Part shown: positions 1 through 10,077 of the stretch, piece by piece
Layout: each line of letters opens with the position of its first letter
Numbering within the stretch: the first letter of the stretch is position 1
Source: Zoroaster sp. YZ-2022
Taxonomy: Eukaryota; Echinodermata; Asteroidea; Forcipulatida; Zoroasteridae
Direction: 5' to 3'
DNA: 64,000 nt
NCBI GenBank assembly: GCA_029582265.1
Contig: CM055822.1
Location: 248,001 to 312,000, forward strand
Position numbers and translations under genes: made by a program
The notes under the pieces: model-generated
Told to the model about the DNA's origin: nothing
Seen by the model: only the letters and a program-made list of their open reading frames with translations
Databases searched by the model: none

Positions 1-55
1 ATCTTGATCAAGAGCAGGACCAGAGAGGCAAACTCCGATGGGTAAAGCCAGTTGA

Positions 56-200
56 TCTCAAGGATCGCTGCTCATGCACAAGATCAGACCAGGCGGCGTT
101 AACATGTATACACCGCAGAGACAATGCGAACTACACTACACCGATCATCCACTGTTCACGGACGATCAGGAAAAGATTCGCAAATATTTCAATTGTCAAG
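56..200 (+). CDS. Discoidin gene, exon upstream of the domain (partial)
   Basis: This frame is open from 56 to the donor at 201 (GTGAGC) and reads QCELHYTDHP, then KIRKYFNCQ at the end. It joins exon 731-853 with one base carried over. The in-frame stop at 53-55 means the exon starts after it. AG dinucleotides at 61-62, 81-82 and 91-92 are possible acceptors and I cannot choose among them. Another frame is open across the same stretch but does not match the phase of the next exon. Confidence 0.5.
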
Positions 201-3200
201 GTGAGCCTTGAAGAGTGCAGTCGTGGTTAAAATTAATAAATAAAATACAAATTACATTATTGGGCTACGTGTCATTGGTAATATCACGTCAAGCTGAAAG
301 CATAGCCAACTTGGAGTGAAGTATTATGTCACGGGTGCTCTCCTATTTAGGTCTACAGTTGTCAAAATCAAATTGCAAATTAATAAATGGACAAACATTA
401 CTTGTGCCTATAAAAAGCATGGTTAGTTGGGATATATATCAGCATTGAGAAAGAATGCTACCTCTTTACTAGTACCTGTGATTCAAATTCATTTGAATGT
501 TTCCTTTTCAGAATTCTTTAAAAGAATATCTATAACCAAAGAGTTACATTGGGCAGGCCCTGAACCGAAGTCTGTTGCCACCAGCGTCACAAATGTCTCC
601 CATTGAAAATTACACATTAGGCCAATTTCATTCAGAGCTGCTAAACATCTATAGTTGCTATACCAGAAGTTCTTCACAGAACCACCTTATTTTAATTAAT
701 TTGTTATCAAACTTTATCTAGTTTGTTCAGTTGATACGGAGGAGCATCTTGGTATGGAGAATGGTGATATCCCAGATGACAGCATCACAGCCTCATCATT
801 TTGGCAGAACAGAGCAGATTGTGCACCTATTAAGGCACGCCTCAATACTCAAGGTAAATACTGTGTAAAAATTTAAATATTTCGAGTAAATTCATTATTT
901 AATCATATTTAATCAATGTGCCATTTAGCTAATTTGTTTTTAGAAAGTACACGTTAAACACTTTTAATAAGTAATTTCACAAAATAATTTTTGTGAAATC
1001 TCGCATTCATTCGAAAATATTTACTTCCTTTCTTCAAGTAAAAGGAATTCACCAATCAAAGGTTAAAATAATAGCTTCAAGCACAATGATATAAAATTAA
1101 CCTTTCCTTAAATTATAAGAAGTATATTGCTAATTAGGAGAATACATTTCTGGGTATTTATTTCTGGTTTGTACGGGAGACGGCGATATATGTGGAGTTT
1201 TACGAAAATTGGTACCGATTTTCGTATTCTCCATTTCGTACTTTCAGTGCCAGATGGCATTTCTTTATGAATAAATTATAATGAAGTTTCAAAAACATGT
1301 AATGCGTTATCAGTTTCACGCGTACACACCTCATGGTCGATAACCTGAATGAACCTCTGATAGCGATCCGGGGTGTCTGTTAGTCAATTAGGTTTATTGT
1401 TTTCAAAACGTGGAGTTAATTTAGTGTTGCATAAAATAGACGTTGAACACTCTGTATTTTTTGTTTAATCATCGGATGAACAGAGTATGCCAGCGCATGG
1501 ATAGCTGCACGGGGTGACTCTCATCCCTGGATACAAGTTGAGTTCACTGCCAAGGTATACATCACTGGTGTAATCACACAAGGCCGTGGCAGCACGGACG
1601 GATTCGACCAATGGGTGCAGTCATACAATGTGTCAATATCAAGTGATGATGGTCAGCCCTTGAGTTTTTTGACTGATGCAGACGGTGCACCAATGATGCA
1701 GTTTAAAACGTAAAACACATTACAGTGTACAGCAATTGTGTGGACATTGTTAGAAAAGCCCAAAACTTATTTATCGCTAGAACATACATATTACCTAATA
1801 GACTTCTGATATTAGTACTTGTACTGTATGTACATTGTTTGTTCATATGCGACTAATGTAATTATCATTCATTCAGCTTCATTTCGGTGTAAACACTCAG
1901 TCTTGGTTAAGTGTGTTTGTATGTTTTTGATACACAATCCGTCTCTCGCACGCCGCACGCCGCACGCCGAACGAGGGCGCTACACGAACCGGTGCCACAC
2001 ACGAACCGTGGAGTTGTCGATCAGTGAACACGGTAGACTTGATTTCAAGTCTGAGATCGCGGTTATTTTTGTCTGCATCAGCCACGCAAACTCCGTTTAC
2101 CCCTACTGGCTATCACGGCCCTAACTCGCGATCTCAGACTTGACCCTCTTTGTGTTTGTGGATATTCATGTTTCATAGCTAAAATTTACATAATAATACG
2201 GATGCTAGAGAGATGGCCAATCAGGAGGCCACAAAAACCTTGTAGGCCGCGTCTATTACTAACAGGTTACAATCGCTTAAAATTCTTTCTGTAATATTCA
2301 TTCGATATTAAATTTGTGTAGTGCTTGGTACGTAAATAGTATTTGAAATGTATAGGTAAAGTTAATGAGATCTTAGAGTTGTAAAAAAGCACAAAATAAA
2401 ATACATAATTCCTCTCTACAAAAAACGTCTTACCTACAGTTTAAATGGAATCGTTGAGTACATCTCCTCCAACTGCGCGTAGAAGGTTTAGTTTGAATAT
2501 TCATGTTATGGAAGGCTTTTGCAGTTTCCGACCAATCAGATTGTTCCGTCCACTTTTGACCACTGCAATAGGGTGTACAATCCGACGAACAACATTCCCA
2601 AGTCTGTGATCGAAGGTTAATGTCGGAGGTTAATACACAAGAGGGCGCTATTTAATGCGATACTGTATTGACTTCATCAGACAGACAAAAAACCACGATC
2701 ACAGACTTGGAACCAAGTCTATGAACACGGCAGTCCGTTGTTGTATATGCGCGTGCGCACCAAAGCACTAGCATAACGAATCGACGCATGCTTAGTGGTT
2801 TCCCCCCGTTTTCGGAGGAAGATTATACAAAGTTTCCAAGACTGTGTTTGATAGCGGTTCGTGTGTGGTAGCGATTCGTGATAGTAGCGGTTCGTGTAGC
2901 GCCCTAATTGTGCGGCGAAGGATCGTGTATCATCTTAGGGATGCCGATACAGGATAAATAAAAACAAACACAGGTTTCATGGCTTCTGATTAGCGGCCCT
3001 AGAAGTAATTATTTAAACCATTTGGAAGACCGCCAACATAGGGCTTGAAAACTCAGTTGGTCTCTGGTCCCTGTCCCACGTCAGCAAATTTGTCTAGGTT
3101 TCTAGTCAATTTCACTTAATTATATTTCAATGATTGTTATATATATGTATTCATCACAGTTCATTGGTAACGCTGCCAGAGACACTCAGGTGACCACAAG

Positions 3201-3300
3201 ATTCAGGGAAATACTGTACACAAGAGCTATCCGCATTCATCCTACGAATTGGAACAACCACTGCAGCATGCGTTTTGAAGTGATAGGTTGTTATAACTAA
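56..3300 (+). CDS. Discoidin (F5/8 type C) domain protein, 3' part of gene
   Basis: A spliced gene whose last exons encode a C-terminal F5/8 type C domain, a beta-sandwich used in secreted or cell-surface proteins to bind glycans or phospholipids. Proposed coding exons are 56-200 (start uncertain), 731-853, 1484-1709 and 3160-3300. Family hallmarks appear in order: NCQ, then LGMENGDIPDDSITASS with ARLN; WIQVEF, GVITQGRG and QWVQSYNVSISSDDG; and IGNAARDT, AIRIHPTNW and a final RFEVIGC before the stop. The paired Cys at the two domain ends is typical. Junctions 200/731 and 853/1484 keep frame. Junction 1709/3160 is off by one base with the best GT and AG, so there is either a small assembly error, another donor or a disabled copy. 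The N-terminus and any signal peptide lie outside the window. The family call is strong; the exact protein and its ligand are unknown. Confidence 0.8.
731..853 (+). CDS. Discoidin gene, exon starting the F5/8C domain
   Basis: The acceptor is a T-rich tract ending TTCAG at 730 and the donor is GTAAAT at 854. The exon encodes EEHLGMENGDIPDDSITASS and ends with ARLNTQ, which is the signature first strand region of the discoidin domain. One base is carried into the next exon. Confidence 0.75.
1484..1709 (+). CDS. Discoidin gene, central F5/8C exon
   Basis: The acceptor is ACAG ending at 1483 and the donor is GTAAAA at 1710. The exon encodes YASAWIAARGDSHPWIQVEF, GVITQGRG, QWVQSYNVSISSDDG and FLTDADG, the core strands of the domain with the conserved TQGR and QWV..Y motifs. 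Phase fits the upstream exon. The downstream junction is one base out of frame as read here. Confidence 0.8.
1925..2945. repeat. Foldback-like element with nested inverted repeats
   Basis: This lies in the last intron of the discoidin gene. AGGGCGCTACACGAACCG (1974-1991) recurs as its exact reverse complement at 2888-2905, and CCACACACGAACCG (1995-2008) at 2855-2868. GATACAC followed by a CGC-rich stretch also lies on the outer side of both arms. Inside are two further perfect pairs: TCAAGTCTGAGATCGCG (2045-2061 with 2127-2143) and CCAAGTCTGTGATCG (2598-2612 with 2696-2710). No ORF or target duplication is evident. The arrangement resembles a foldback or MITE-type element, but its exact ends are unknown. 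Confidence 0.6.
3160..3300 (+). CDS. Discoidin gene, last exon with stop
   Basis: The acceptor TCATCACAG ends at 3159. Forty-six codons follow: FIGNAARDTQ, then ILYTRAIRIHPTNW and SMRFEVIGCYN, ending at TAA 3298-3300. The final GC matches the conserved terminal Cys of the F5/8C domain, so the protein ends two residues after the domain. Confidence 0.8.
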   Translation, partial: FIGNAARDTQVTTRFREILYTRAIRIHPTNWNNHCSMRFEVIGCYN

Positions 3301-3326
3301 AAATGCAGCCATAAAATTTAACAAGT

Positions 3327-3690
3327 AATAATAATAATAATGTGTGGACTTATATAGCGCACGTATCCACCAACTAAGTGGTGCTCAAGGCGCATTATAT
3401 TATTACCCCTGCTCATAAGGCTCATAAATCATTCCTGAAACCATCTCAGCTCCCTGGGGAGTATACAGCTCAATTGCTGCCATTACAGCCATTACAGCGC
3501 ATATAGGGCTAATCAACCAACTCTGCCCTCACAGGTACCCATTTAACCCCTGGGTGGAGAGAAGCAATTATGGTTAAGTGTCTTGCTCAAGGACACAAGT
3601 GTCACGGCCGAGATTCGAACCCACATTCTGCTGCTAACACCAGAACTTGAGTCCGGTAAGCTAGACCGCTCGGCCACGATCGACACTCCA
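3327..3690 (-). mobile_element. tRNA-derived SINE, copy 1
   Basis: On the minus strand the head carries a degenerate tRNA with GGCCGAGCGGT (A-box region) and GGGTTCGAATC (B box). The middle contains ACACTTAACCATAATTGC and GGTACCTGTGAGGG, and the element ends in GCTATATAAGTCCACA followed by an (ATT)n tail. The anticodon-arm remnant GGACTCAAGTTCTGG points to tRNA-Leu(CAA) as the source. Two further near-full copies lie at 19968 and 20966. Such elements are copied by LINE machinery and transcribed by RNA polymerase III. The tRNA source is inferred by eye. Confidence 0.8.
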
Positions 3691-6362
3691 CTAGTCAATT
3701 TATGAAAAATATCATTCATTATTGTGTCAATTAAAATAGCAGTGTCATGTTTGTTTGGACCTGTTGAAATAGTGAAAATTTATTTTAATTTCTGACAATA
3801 GATTGCATGGACAACAGGAGTATTGAAACGCCCTCTATATCCAATAGTTTTTCGGGATGAATGACGTAAGCGGGGTTAGAGGAAAGGTTTAAAGTGCGCC
3901 ACCAACGCTCCCACCGTTTCCATTCGCAAATAAATGGCGACGCCAATTGTGCACATCGTTTCAATACGCGTACAGACTATGGTCTGTTAGCAGATTATTG
4001 ATTGAGCCACTCCTTCATGAAAAGGGCGTAGGTAGGGGCGTAGCAAAGGTGTTTTCTTTGGTGTGTGGAAGCCAATTTACCGACTGACATTACCCCAAAA
4101 ATGAAAGAAAAATCGCCGCAAAGACAAATGACAAACCTGCTTTCATTAATTCACTGCATACACGTGTTTTATTATGTAACACCTTTTTATCTAAATTTAC
4201 AGATTTCATTTATTGGTACCTCATGATACATGCATGGGTCTCTAAAACGGTAAATGGATTTGCCGATGCGCAACTCGCACTCGCTTCCCACCATGCTAAG
4301 ATTAGTCATGTCTATTTCTGTAATCGTGGGGTGGGTGTCGGGGAATATGTCCCCCTTATTAGAGTGGGGTTAAGTATATCAAATGCCCCTGTGACGTATT
4401 TTATCTCTTACAACTAATCACCATTGATGACGAAATAATTGACGTATGAAGACCTTTGTTATGACACCAATGCAATCAGCATGGTTCGATCTGTGATTGA
4501 ATAGAAACGAACCAAAAAACAACAATAAACATCTGAAAATCAGCATTTACAATTCACTAATTATCTCAAATTTAGTTACATGAACATAATACTGATTAAA
4601 ACAACTGTTTATCAAAAAATTGTGTTCCCTGTGTATTAATTCTCTTTGCCTAAATTTTGCTTTGTCTCAACATCAATCAGCTTCAAGCATCAACACATGA
4701 AATTAAATCTCCAAATTTAACCTTATTCAACTTAAATCGTCCACTATCCACAGCCAAAAACATAACTAGTAATGTTGTATACCGTAGTAACGCATACATG
4801 CATTATCCTACAATAATTACCGATCATAATTTACCATCCTTGATACAAACTTAAGTTAAATAACTAATCTTTATTTTAAATGGTTTATTTTATACTTACA
4901 ACATTGGGCACATTCAAAAAAGGACAAAAATCAATGGAGTTAGTCACGACGATAGAATAGCGTCTACAAACTATATCTGGCGAATGACGCACAACAGCGC
5001 CCCTCATTAGACCAAAAGAATAACTCACTTCTATGACGTCACATTGCTAAATTACTAATACATATATCCGCAACAGCCCCACCCCATTTTTTTGATGGCC
5101 CATAAATAAATTAAAAAAACTAAATATGTTAGCCTATCCTGACTACAGAGTAGCCTACTATTTTTCTTACAACTCAACAAATATTTACAAAGCGCTGATG
5201 GACGTCAGCTGTTTTAGGAACACTTCTCGTGTATTACAGTGTATGGATTATTTATTTTCTGTATGTGTTTAAATAGGCTACAACATGAATTAGTTTATTT
5301 TCTTTTAAAAGGAATTTAGAGAACTTTCTTTTGTCAACATGGTTGCTGTCAAACAACGGGAACCCACTTCCGTGTACGTGGGTGCATATGTTTGAGCCAA
5401 TAGAAGTCCTCCTTGACTCAGCGAGGGCGCCCTTTGGGCTTGTGACATCATAATTCATCTCTGTATTTTGCATTTGTTATCCAAAGTAGACTATAACTGC
5501 TTGGAGCTTCGATCGCAATTTGAATGCAATAATGAATGCAATAATAATAAAATAATTTATAATGTTAATAACTTTAATGTTCAATTTCCGATTTCAGCAT
5601 TCAATTTATTTATGAGTTAAAGGTTAAGTTTAGGTTTGGTAATTTAAAATTAACCATCCAATTTGAATATAAAACTTACATAGTGTCATACTAACGATGG
5701 TAAAATCCATACAAGTAATATCTTAATTATGGAAAAAGTACTCTTTGCTAAATTCCACATTAGTAAAACAATAAAAACAATAACACAAACAATTCGAATG
5801 CATTTTCCACCATTCTCTCGTGGATGACATTAAGTAGGCCTAATATGTTCACAGGTTTCACAGAATAATGTATATCTTGATTAAAATTTAGTAAGAATAC
5901 ACTTTTGACAACATTTATTAATATTGTACCATCTCTTAAAAACCCACAACATTTAGCCCAAAACAGGATTTTTTAAAGTTAGGATCTGCCCCCTGTGGAT
6001 TGGTGTAGTATTATTACTTATTACACAAACAGTAATGATCCATATAGGTTCTAGAAATACTCTGATAAATGCTTCTAATACGGAATTTGTATCCGTATAG
6101 GCCTATGTTAAAAAACAGAACACAAACATTTTGCGATTGCAGAATTATTTTTCGTTTTAAGGTCCTAATTATATAACCGAAACAATACGTTAAGCCCGAG
6201 AGTCTATATATTTTCTGTACTTTTGTATCGTAGTTTAAGTAACATACATGTTTAAAGGTGAATGACAGTAATTGTAAGCGATATATAGTTGTTCTCAATA
6301 ATGTATCAAAAACTCACTAATGAGTAGTGCTACAACCTTTATGTCATAGCCTGTAAATGGAT
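3691..6362. other. No gene seen; AT-rich intergenic DNA
   Basis: ORFs here are short, have no recognisable motif and show no codon-like pattern or plausible splice pairs. The only repeat recognised is 5588-5672, which matches 8721-8805 and is listed with that copy. Confidence 0.5.
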
Positions 6363-7104
6363 AACCTGAACTTATGGTACATTTTTTTACCAAGGTTTCG
6401 TAATGTTTTACTTAAGGTATATTATTGGTTTGGTTTGCGATAAAAGTACCATGTGGGTCAAATCTCGACTATCGCTCAGTGATCAGTGAAGTAACTAGGG
6501 TCATAATTATTTGCAGGGGCACTGGGGGTGCACGACTTTTTCTGAGGGTACATGTCAAAAAGAGGAAATAGTTTTCAATCATACATGTCCGCTCGTATGA
6601 ATGTCAGTCCAATGAAGATCTATCTTTGAGCCCTCAAAAAGGTTTTAACAAATTAAACCGAAGCTTCATTGAGAATTTTAATATATGGACAAAATTCATA
6701 AACGGTTTACAGACAACAGCGTGTGATTAATTCGATTGTATAAATTAATGTTAGTTTAACCAATCCAACTGAGATATTACCAAACGTATATGGGTGCACC
6801 CCACTATTCAATAGTGACCAAATTCATGAGTCGAGCTCATTATCATAATTTGTATGCCCTAAAATATTTCGGAAAAACAAAGATTTGAGGTCCATACATA
6901 TGAGGGATTGTGTACAATTAGTCAAATATCATGAGTGTTTTAGATACACTAGGCTCAGAAAAAGTGGTCCTAATTTGCTTCCAAGCGTATGCCTTTTTTT
7001 TCAAAATGGATGCTTGCCAGTGTGGGCTTTTCACATAGTGTTGAGGTTGGTTTCCATTGGGATGAGAATAAATCGATGAGCCTCTGGACTATCCATATGA
7101 AATT
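6363..7104 (+). repeat. Dispersed repeat family R1, copy A (~740 bp)
   Basis: Aligned by eye, this stretch is nearly the same as 17993-18694 in the same orientation. Both begin near AACTTATGGTACC and end at GGACTATCCATATGAAATTG, with small indels between. No ORF is conserved between the two copies. It is probably part of a non-autonomous mobile element of unknown class. Confidence 0.75.
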
Positions 7105-7257
7105 GATAGTCTTCTCAGTGAAACATATCCAGAGACAAAACCATAGTTGCGGAGTTCGCAGAACCTTAAAACTTCACACATAGTTGGATCTTAACATGTA
7201 GTTGTATCTTAAGTTGTGACGTCATAGTGAGGTCATCAGATATCGAATTACACTCAA

Positions 7258-8010
7258 TCAAAGTTAATATTTTCAAAAATATCTCATCAACCACAAAAGA
7301 TATTTTCACAATCTTTGCACCATGTTATAGATCTTGAATTATGATTATATGATTTTTTGTACACAGACGTGACCCCAATCTGACCTTACTTCCTGTCCAA
7401 ACCGGAAGTCAAAGTTTAATATTTAAAAAAATCATATCTCAACAACCACAAGAGGTAAATTGACATTTTTGCACCATTGTATAAATTGTTAATTGTCAAA
7501 AAATATTTACACAAAGGTGACCCCAATTTGACCTTACTTCCTGTCCAAACCGGAAATCAAAGTTTAATATTTAAAAAAATCATATCTCAACAACCACAAG
7601 AGGTAAATTGACATTTTTTGCACCATTGTATAGATTGTTAATTGTCAAAAAATATTTACACAAAGGTGACCCCAATTTGACCTTTACTTCCTGTCCAAAC
7701 CGGAAGTTAAAGTTTAATATTTAAAACAATCATATCTCAACAACCACAACAGTTAAATTCACAGTTTTTGCACCATTGTACAGATTGTTAATTGTCAAAA
7801 ATATTTACAAAAACATGACCCCTTTGACGTTTACTTCCTGTCCAAATCGGAAGTCAAAGTTTAATATTTAAAAAAATCATATCTCAACAACCACAAGGGG
7901 TAAATTCACAATGTTTCCACCATTGTCGAAAAATATTTACACAAAGGTAACCCCAATTTGACCTTTACTTTCTGTCCAAACCGGAAGTCAAAGTTTAATA
8001 TTAAAAAAAT
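7258..8010 (+). repeat. Minisatellite, ~150-bp unit, about five copies
   Basis: The anchor AGTTTAAT (AGTTAAT in the first copy) occurs at 7262, 7413, 7561, 7711, 7858 and 7992, giving spacings of 151, 148, 150, 147 and 134. Each unit carries CATATCTCAACAACCACAAG, TTTGCACCATTGTA and ACTTCCTGTCCAAACCGGAA. The first unit is most diverged and the last full unit has an internal deletion. It sits between repeat R1 (6363-7104) and repeat R2 (8564-8721). Confidence 0.85.
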
Positions 8011-8563
8011 ATTTTCAAAACCGTACATTATTATTATATATAACTACACGAAAACGGGTTGTAAAACTCGCCAAAGAAATGCCTTACCAAAATTTACCCT
8101 TATGTAGCAGAACAGTTGTTTTTCACATTTGAACTGTTTTTTCAAGAATAAATAATGTGATTAAGTTCAAATCATTGAAATGGACTTAAATCATCGTTGG
8201 TAACCACATCATATTTTACAGGGTACTCTTTAATATGAAAAAATAATAATAATGCAAAGTTTCTTTTAAAAACATTCTGACGTCATCGTCACTGCCCTGA
8301 CAAAACCCGAACACCTATGTGTTTGTAATATAAAAAACACTTCCGTCTAGTTTATTGTTTGTAATTAATTATTCGATCGGAGCAATACACAAATTTACAT
8401 TCCTCTCGTAATAGAATAGTAATATTTTTATTGGAACAGCAACCATTTAGATTGATGATGACACAAAGAAATTAAACCTGTTACTGAATTTCCAATGACC
8501 ATCATAATACGGATTTATTTTGACGTACGTAATCAAAGGCAGTGCTTTTGTGTTTTATTTTGG

Positions 8564-8721
8564 TGTCATCCACTGACTGAGATGCATTGATTTTTGATTA
8601 TTTTTCTGAAGTAGGCCTGGCCATGCTGAAGAATTAGGTATAATTACTTACCATGCATATGGTCCTTTTTGCGCATCGCCAAGGCCATAATTTGCGAAGG
8701 CGTAGATGTTAAAATTTCATC
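8564..8721 (+). repeat. Dispersed repeat R2, copy A
   Basis: Near-identical to 20353-20509, from TGTCATCCACTGAC to GATGTTAAAATTTCATC. In both places it lies downstream of a copy of R1: the R1 start to R2 end distance is 2.36 kb here and 2.52 kb at the second site. The sequence between differs and holds a different minisatellite in each. Confidence 0.75.
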
Positions 8722-8805
8722 CGATTTCAGTGTTCAATTTATTTATGAGTTAAAGGTTCAAGTTTAGGTTTGGTAATTTAAAATTAACCATCGAATTCAA
8801 ATACA
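8721..8805 (+). repeat. Dispersed repeat R3, second copy at 5588-5672
   Basis: CCGATTTCAG, TTCAATTTATTTATGAGTTA and TTTAGGTTTGGTAATTTAAA are shared with 5588-5672 in the same orientation. R3 begins exactly where R2 ends (8721), so that base is probably a true element or insertion boundary. Confidence 0.6.
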
Positions 8806-8915
8806 AGCTTAAGAATATTTCACTGAAAGTGTTTAAATTTAATAAAATAGAAAAGTTAGTGAAACTATTTCTGTATTCTTTGTAATTTATTTGTTTGTCT
8901 CAATTTCATAATACT

Positions 8916-9957
8916 GGGCCGGACAAATAAAAGTTAGCAATTGCTTATCTAGTAAAAGCTCAAGCAATAGCAATTGCTTAACAAGTAAAAGCTCAAGGTT
9001 AAGCAATTGCTTAAAAATGTATAAATAACCTTCTTCTTTGACTAGCACCTGTTGCTTGGGTGGGTTAGCAATTGCTTATGGGTATAACAATGATGGGAGG
9101 TCAGTTCCGATTAGCCTAGTGGTTGTATATGAGGCATGTGTTAGCAACATGGATGCTGCCGAAGAATTGGGGAGTGGTACAAATAGTGAGCAATCTTTGA
9201 ACGAACTGTTTGTTAGTATAATCAAAGAGTACCCTGTTCTAATCGAGAAAAGTCAGTTGCCGGGGGTAAAAGACATGAAGGCAAATGCACTTAAAAAAGC
9301 ACAAATGTCAATTGCTACCAACACAGGTAAAGCCATGGATGAGAAACAAATTTTGAAAAAGATAGCAAACATGAAAAGTCAAGTGAAGAAGAAAACAGAT
9401 GGAATGCAAACAGGAAATAGGAAGATTGTTTTGGTTCCATGGGAACAAGATCTGTACAACATCTTCAAAGGGGATGAAAACCCGACTATTACGAAGATGC
9501 CATGCGCCATTTCTGCTGGTTTCAAACCAAGTACTTCGACTACTGCTAGCCACTCCAAATTTTCAAAATTGAACCGAAATAATTTCCGGTATCTGGTAGG
9601 ATTGACTTCATCACGATTTATTCTTTCATTGTACACCTTTTCATGTTCCCTTTACATGCATAAACTCGGCCATGATGGCAGTGAGTAATGCAACATGCAA
9701 GTGTTAGCAAATGCGTAAGCTCCTCATTTAGGATCTTGTAAAAATATTAGCAAGTGCTACAAGTCATTAGTAAAAGGTCTGGTTTATTTATATGCTTCCA
9801 AGCAAGTGCTAATCTCTAGTAATTGCTTAAAAATCATAGCAATTGCTTTTGTTAATTCACTGGAAGCAATTACTTGCAAGTAATTGCTCACTTTTATTAA
9901 TGAAGATTTAAGAAAATGACTAGTAAAAGCAATTGCTACTTTTTATTTATCCGGCCC
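8916..9957 (+). mobile_element. Harbinger-like DNA transposon, copy 1 (1.04 kb)
   Basis: The left end GGGCCGGACAAATAAAAG and the right end, whose reverse complement is GGGCCGGATAAATAAAAAG, form imperfect terminal inverted repeats of about 30 bp that run into AGCAATTGCTT. ACT flanks both ends (8913-8915 and 9958-9960), a possible 3-bp target duplication. Both subterminal zones are crowded with AGCAATTGCT and AGTAAAAG motifs, likely protein-binding sites. The only ORF is a Myb/SANT-like protein (9149-9688). PIF/Harbinger-group elements carry a Myb-like second gene beside a DDE nuclease; the nuclease is absent, so this copy would depend on one supplied elsewhere. The superfamily is an inference. 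Confidence 0.75.
9149..9688 (+). CDS. Myb/SANT-like DNA-binding protein of the transposon
   Basis: A 179-residue ORF with the start chosen at ATG 9149 (MDAAEELGSG); the frame is open further upstream to 9038 but that part has no family resemblance. The N-terminal half reads ELFVSIIKEYPVLIEKSQLP, then KALKKAQ-like and QILKKIANMKSQVKKKTDGM stretches. These are predicted helices with spaced hydrophobic and basic residues, as in the Myb/SANT-like proteins of PIF/Harbinger elements. A conserved tail TGNRKIVLVPWEQDLYNIF and a GDENPTITKMP motif follow. The last ~50 residues are low in family signal and may be read-through of non-coding element sequence. It probably binds the subterminal repeats and aids the transposase, which is inference from family practice. 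A broken homologue lies at 10437. Confidence 0.65.
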   Translation: MDAAEELGSGTNSEQSLNELFVSIIKEYPVLIEKSQLPGVKDMKANALKKAQMSIATNTGKAMDEKQILKKIANMKSQVKKKTDGMQTGNRKIVLVPWEQDLYNIFKGDENPTITKMPCAISAGFKPSTSTTASHSKFSKLNRNNFRYLVGLTSSRFILSLYTFSCSLYMHKLGHDGSE

Positions 9958-10077
9958 ACTGAGCTTGACCCTTTAATGTGCATGATGAGTGTTTTTGGAA
10001 ATTCGTGATGGTGGTGGATATGATGACGCGTATGACGTGGTGTGCCATACAAGCACAGTATAACACACTCAGTCAAT

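Noticed and set aside
1819..2124. 101-codon ORF between discoidin exons
   Set aside because: It overlaps the foldback-like repeat and is out of phase with the gene.
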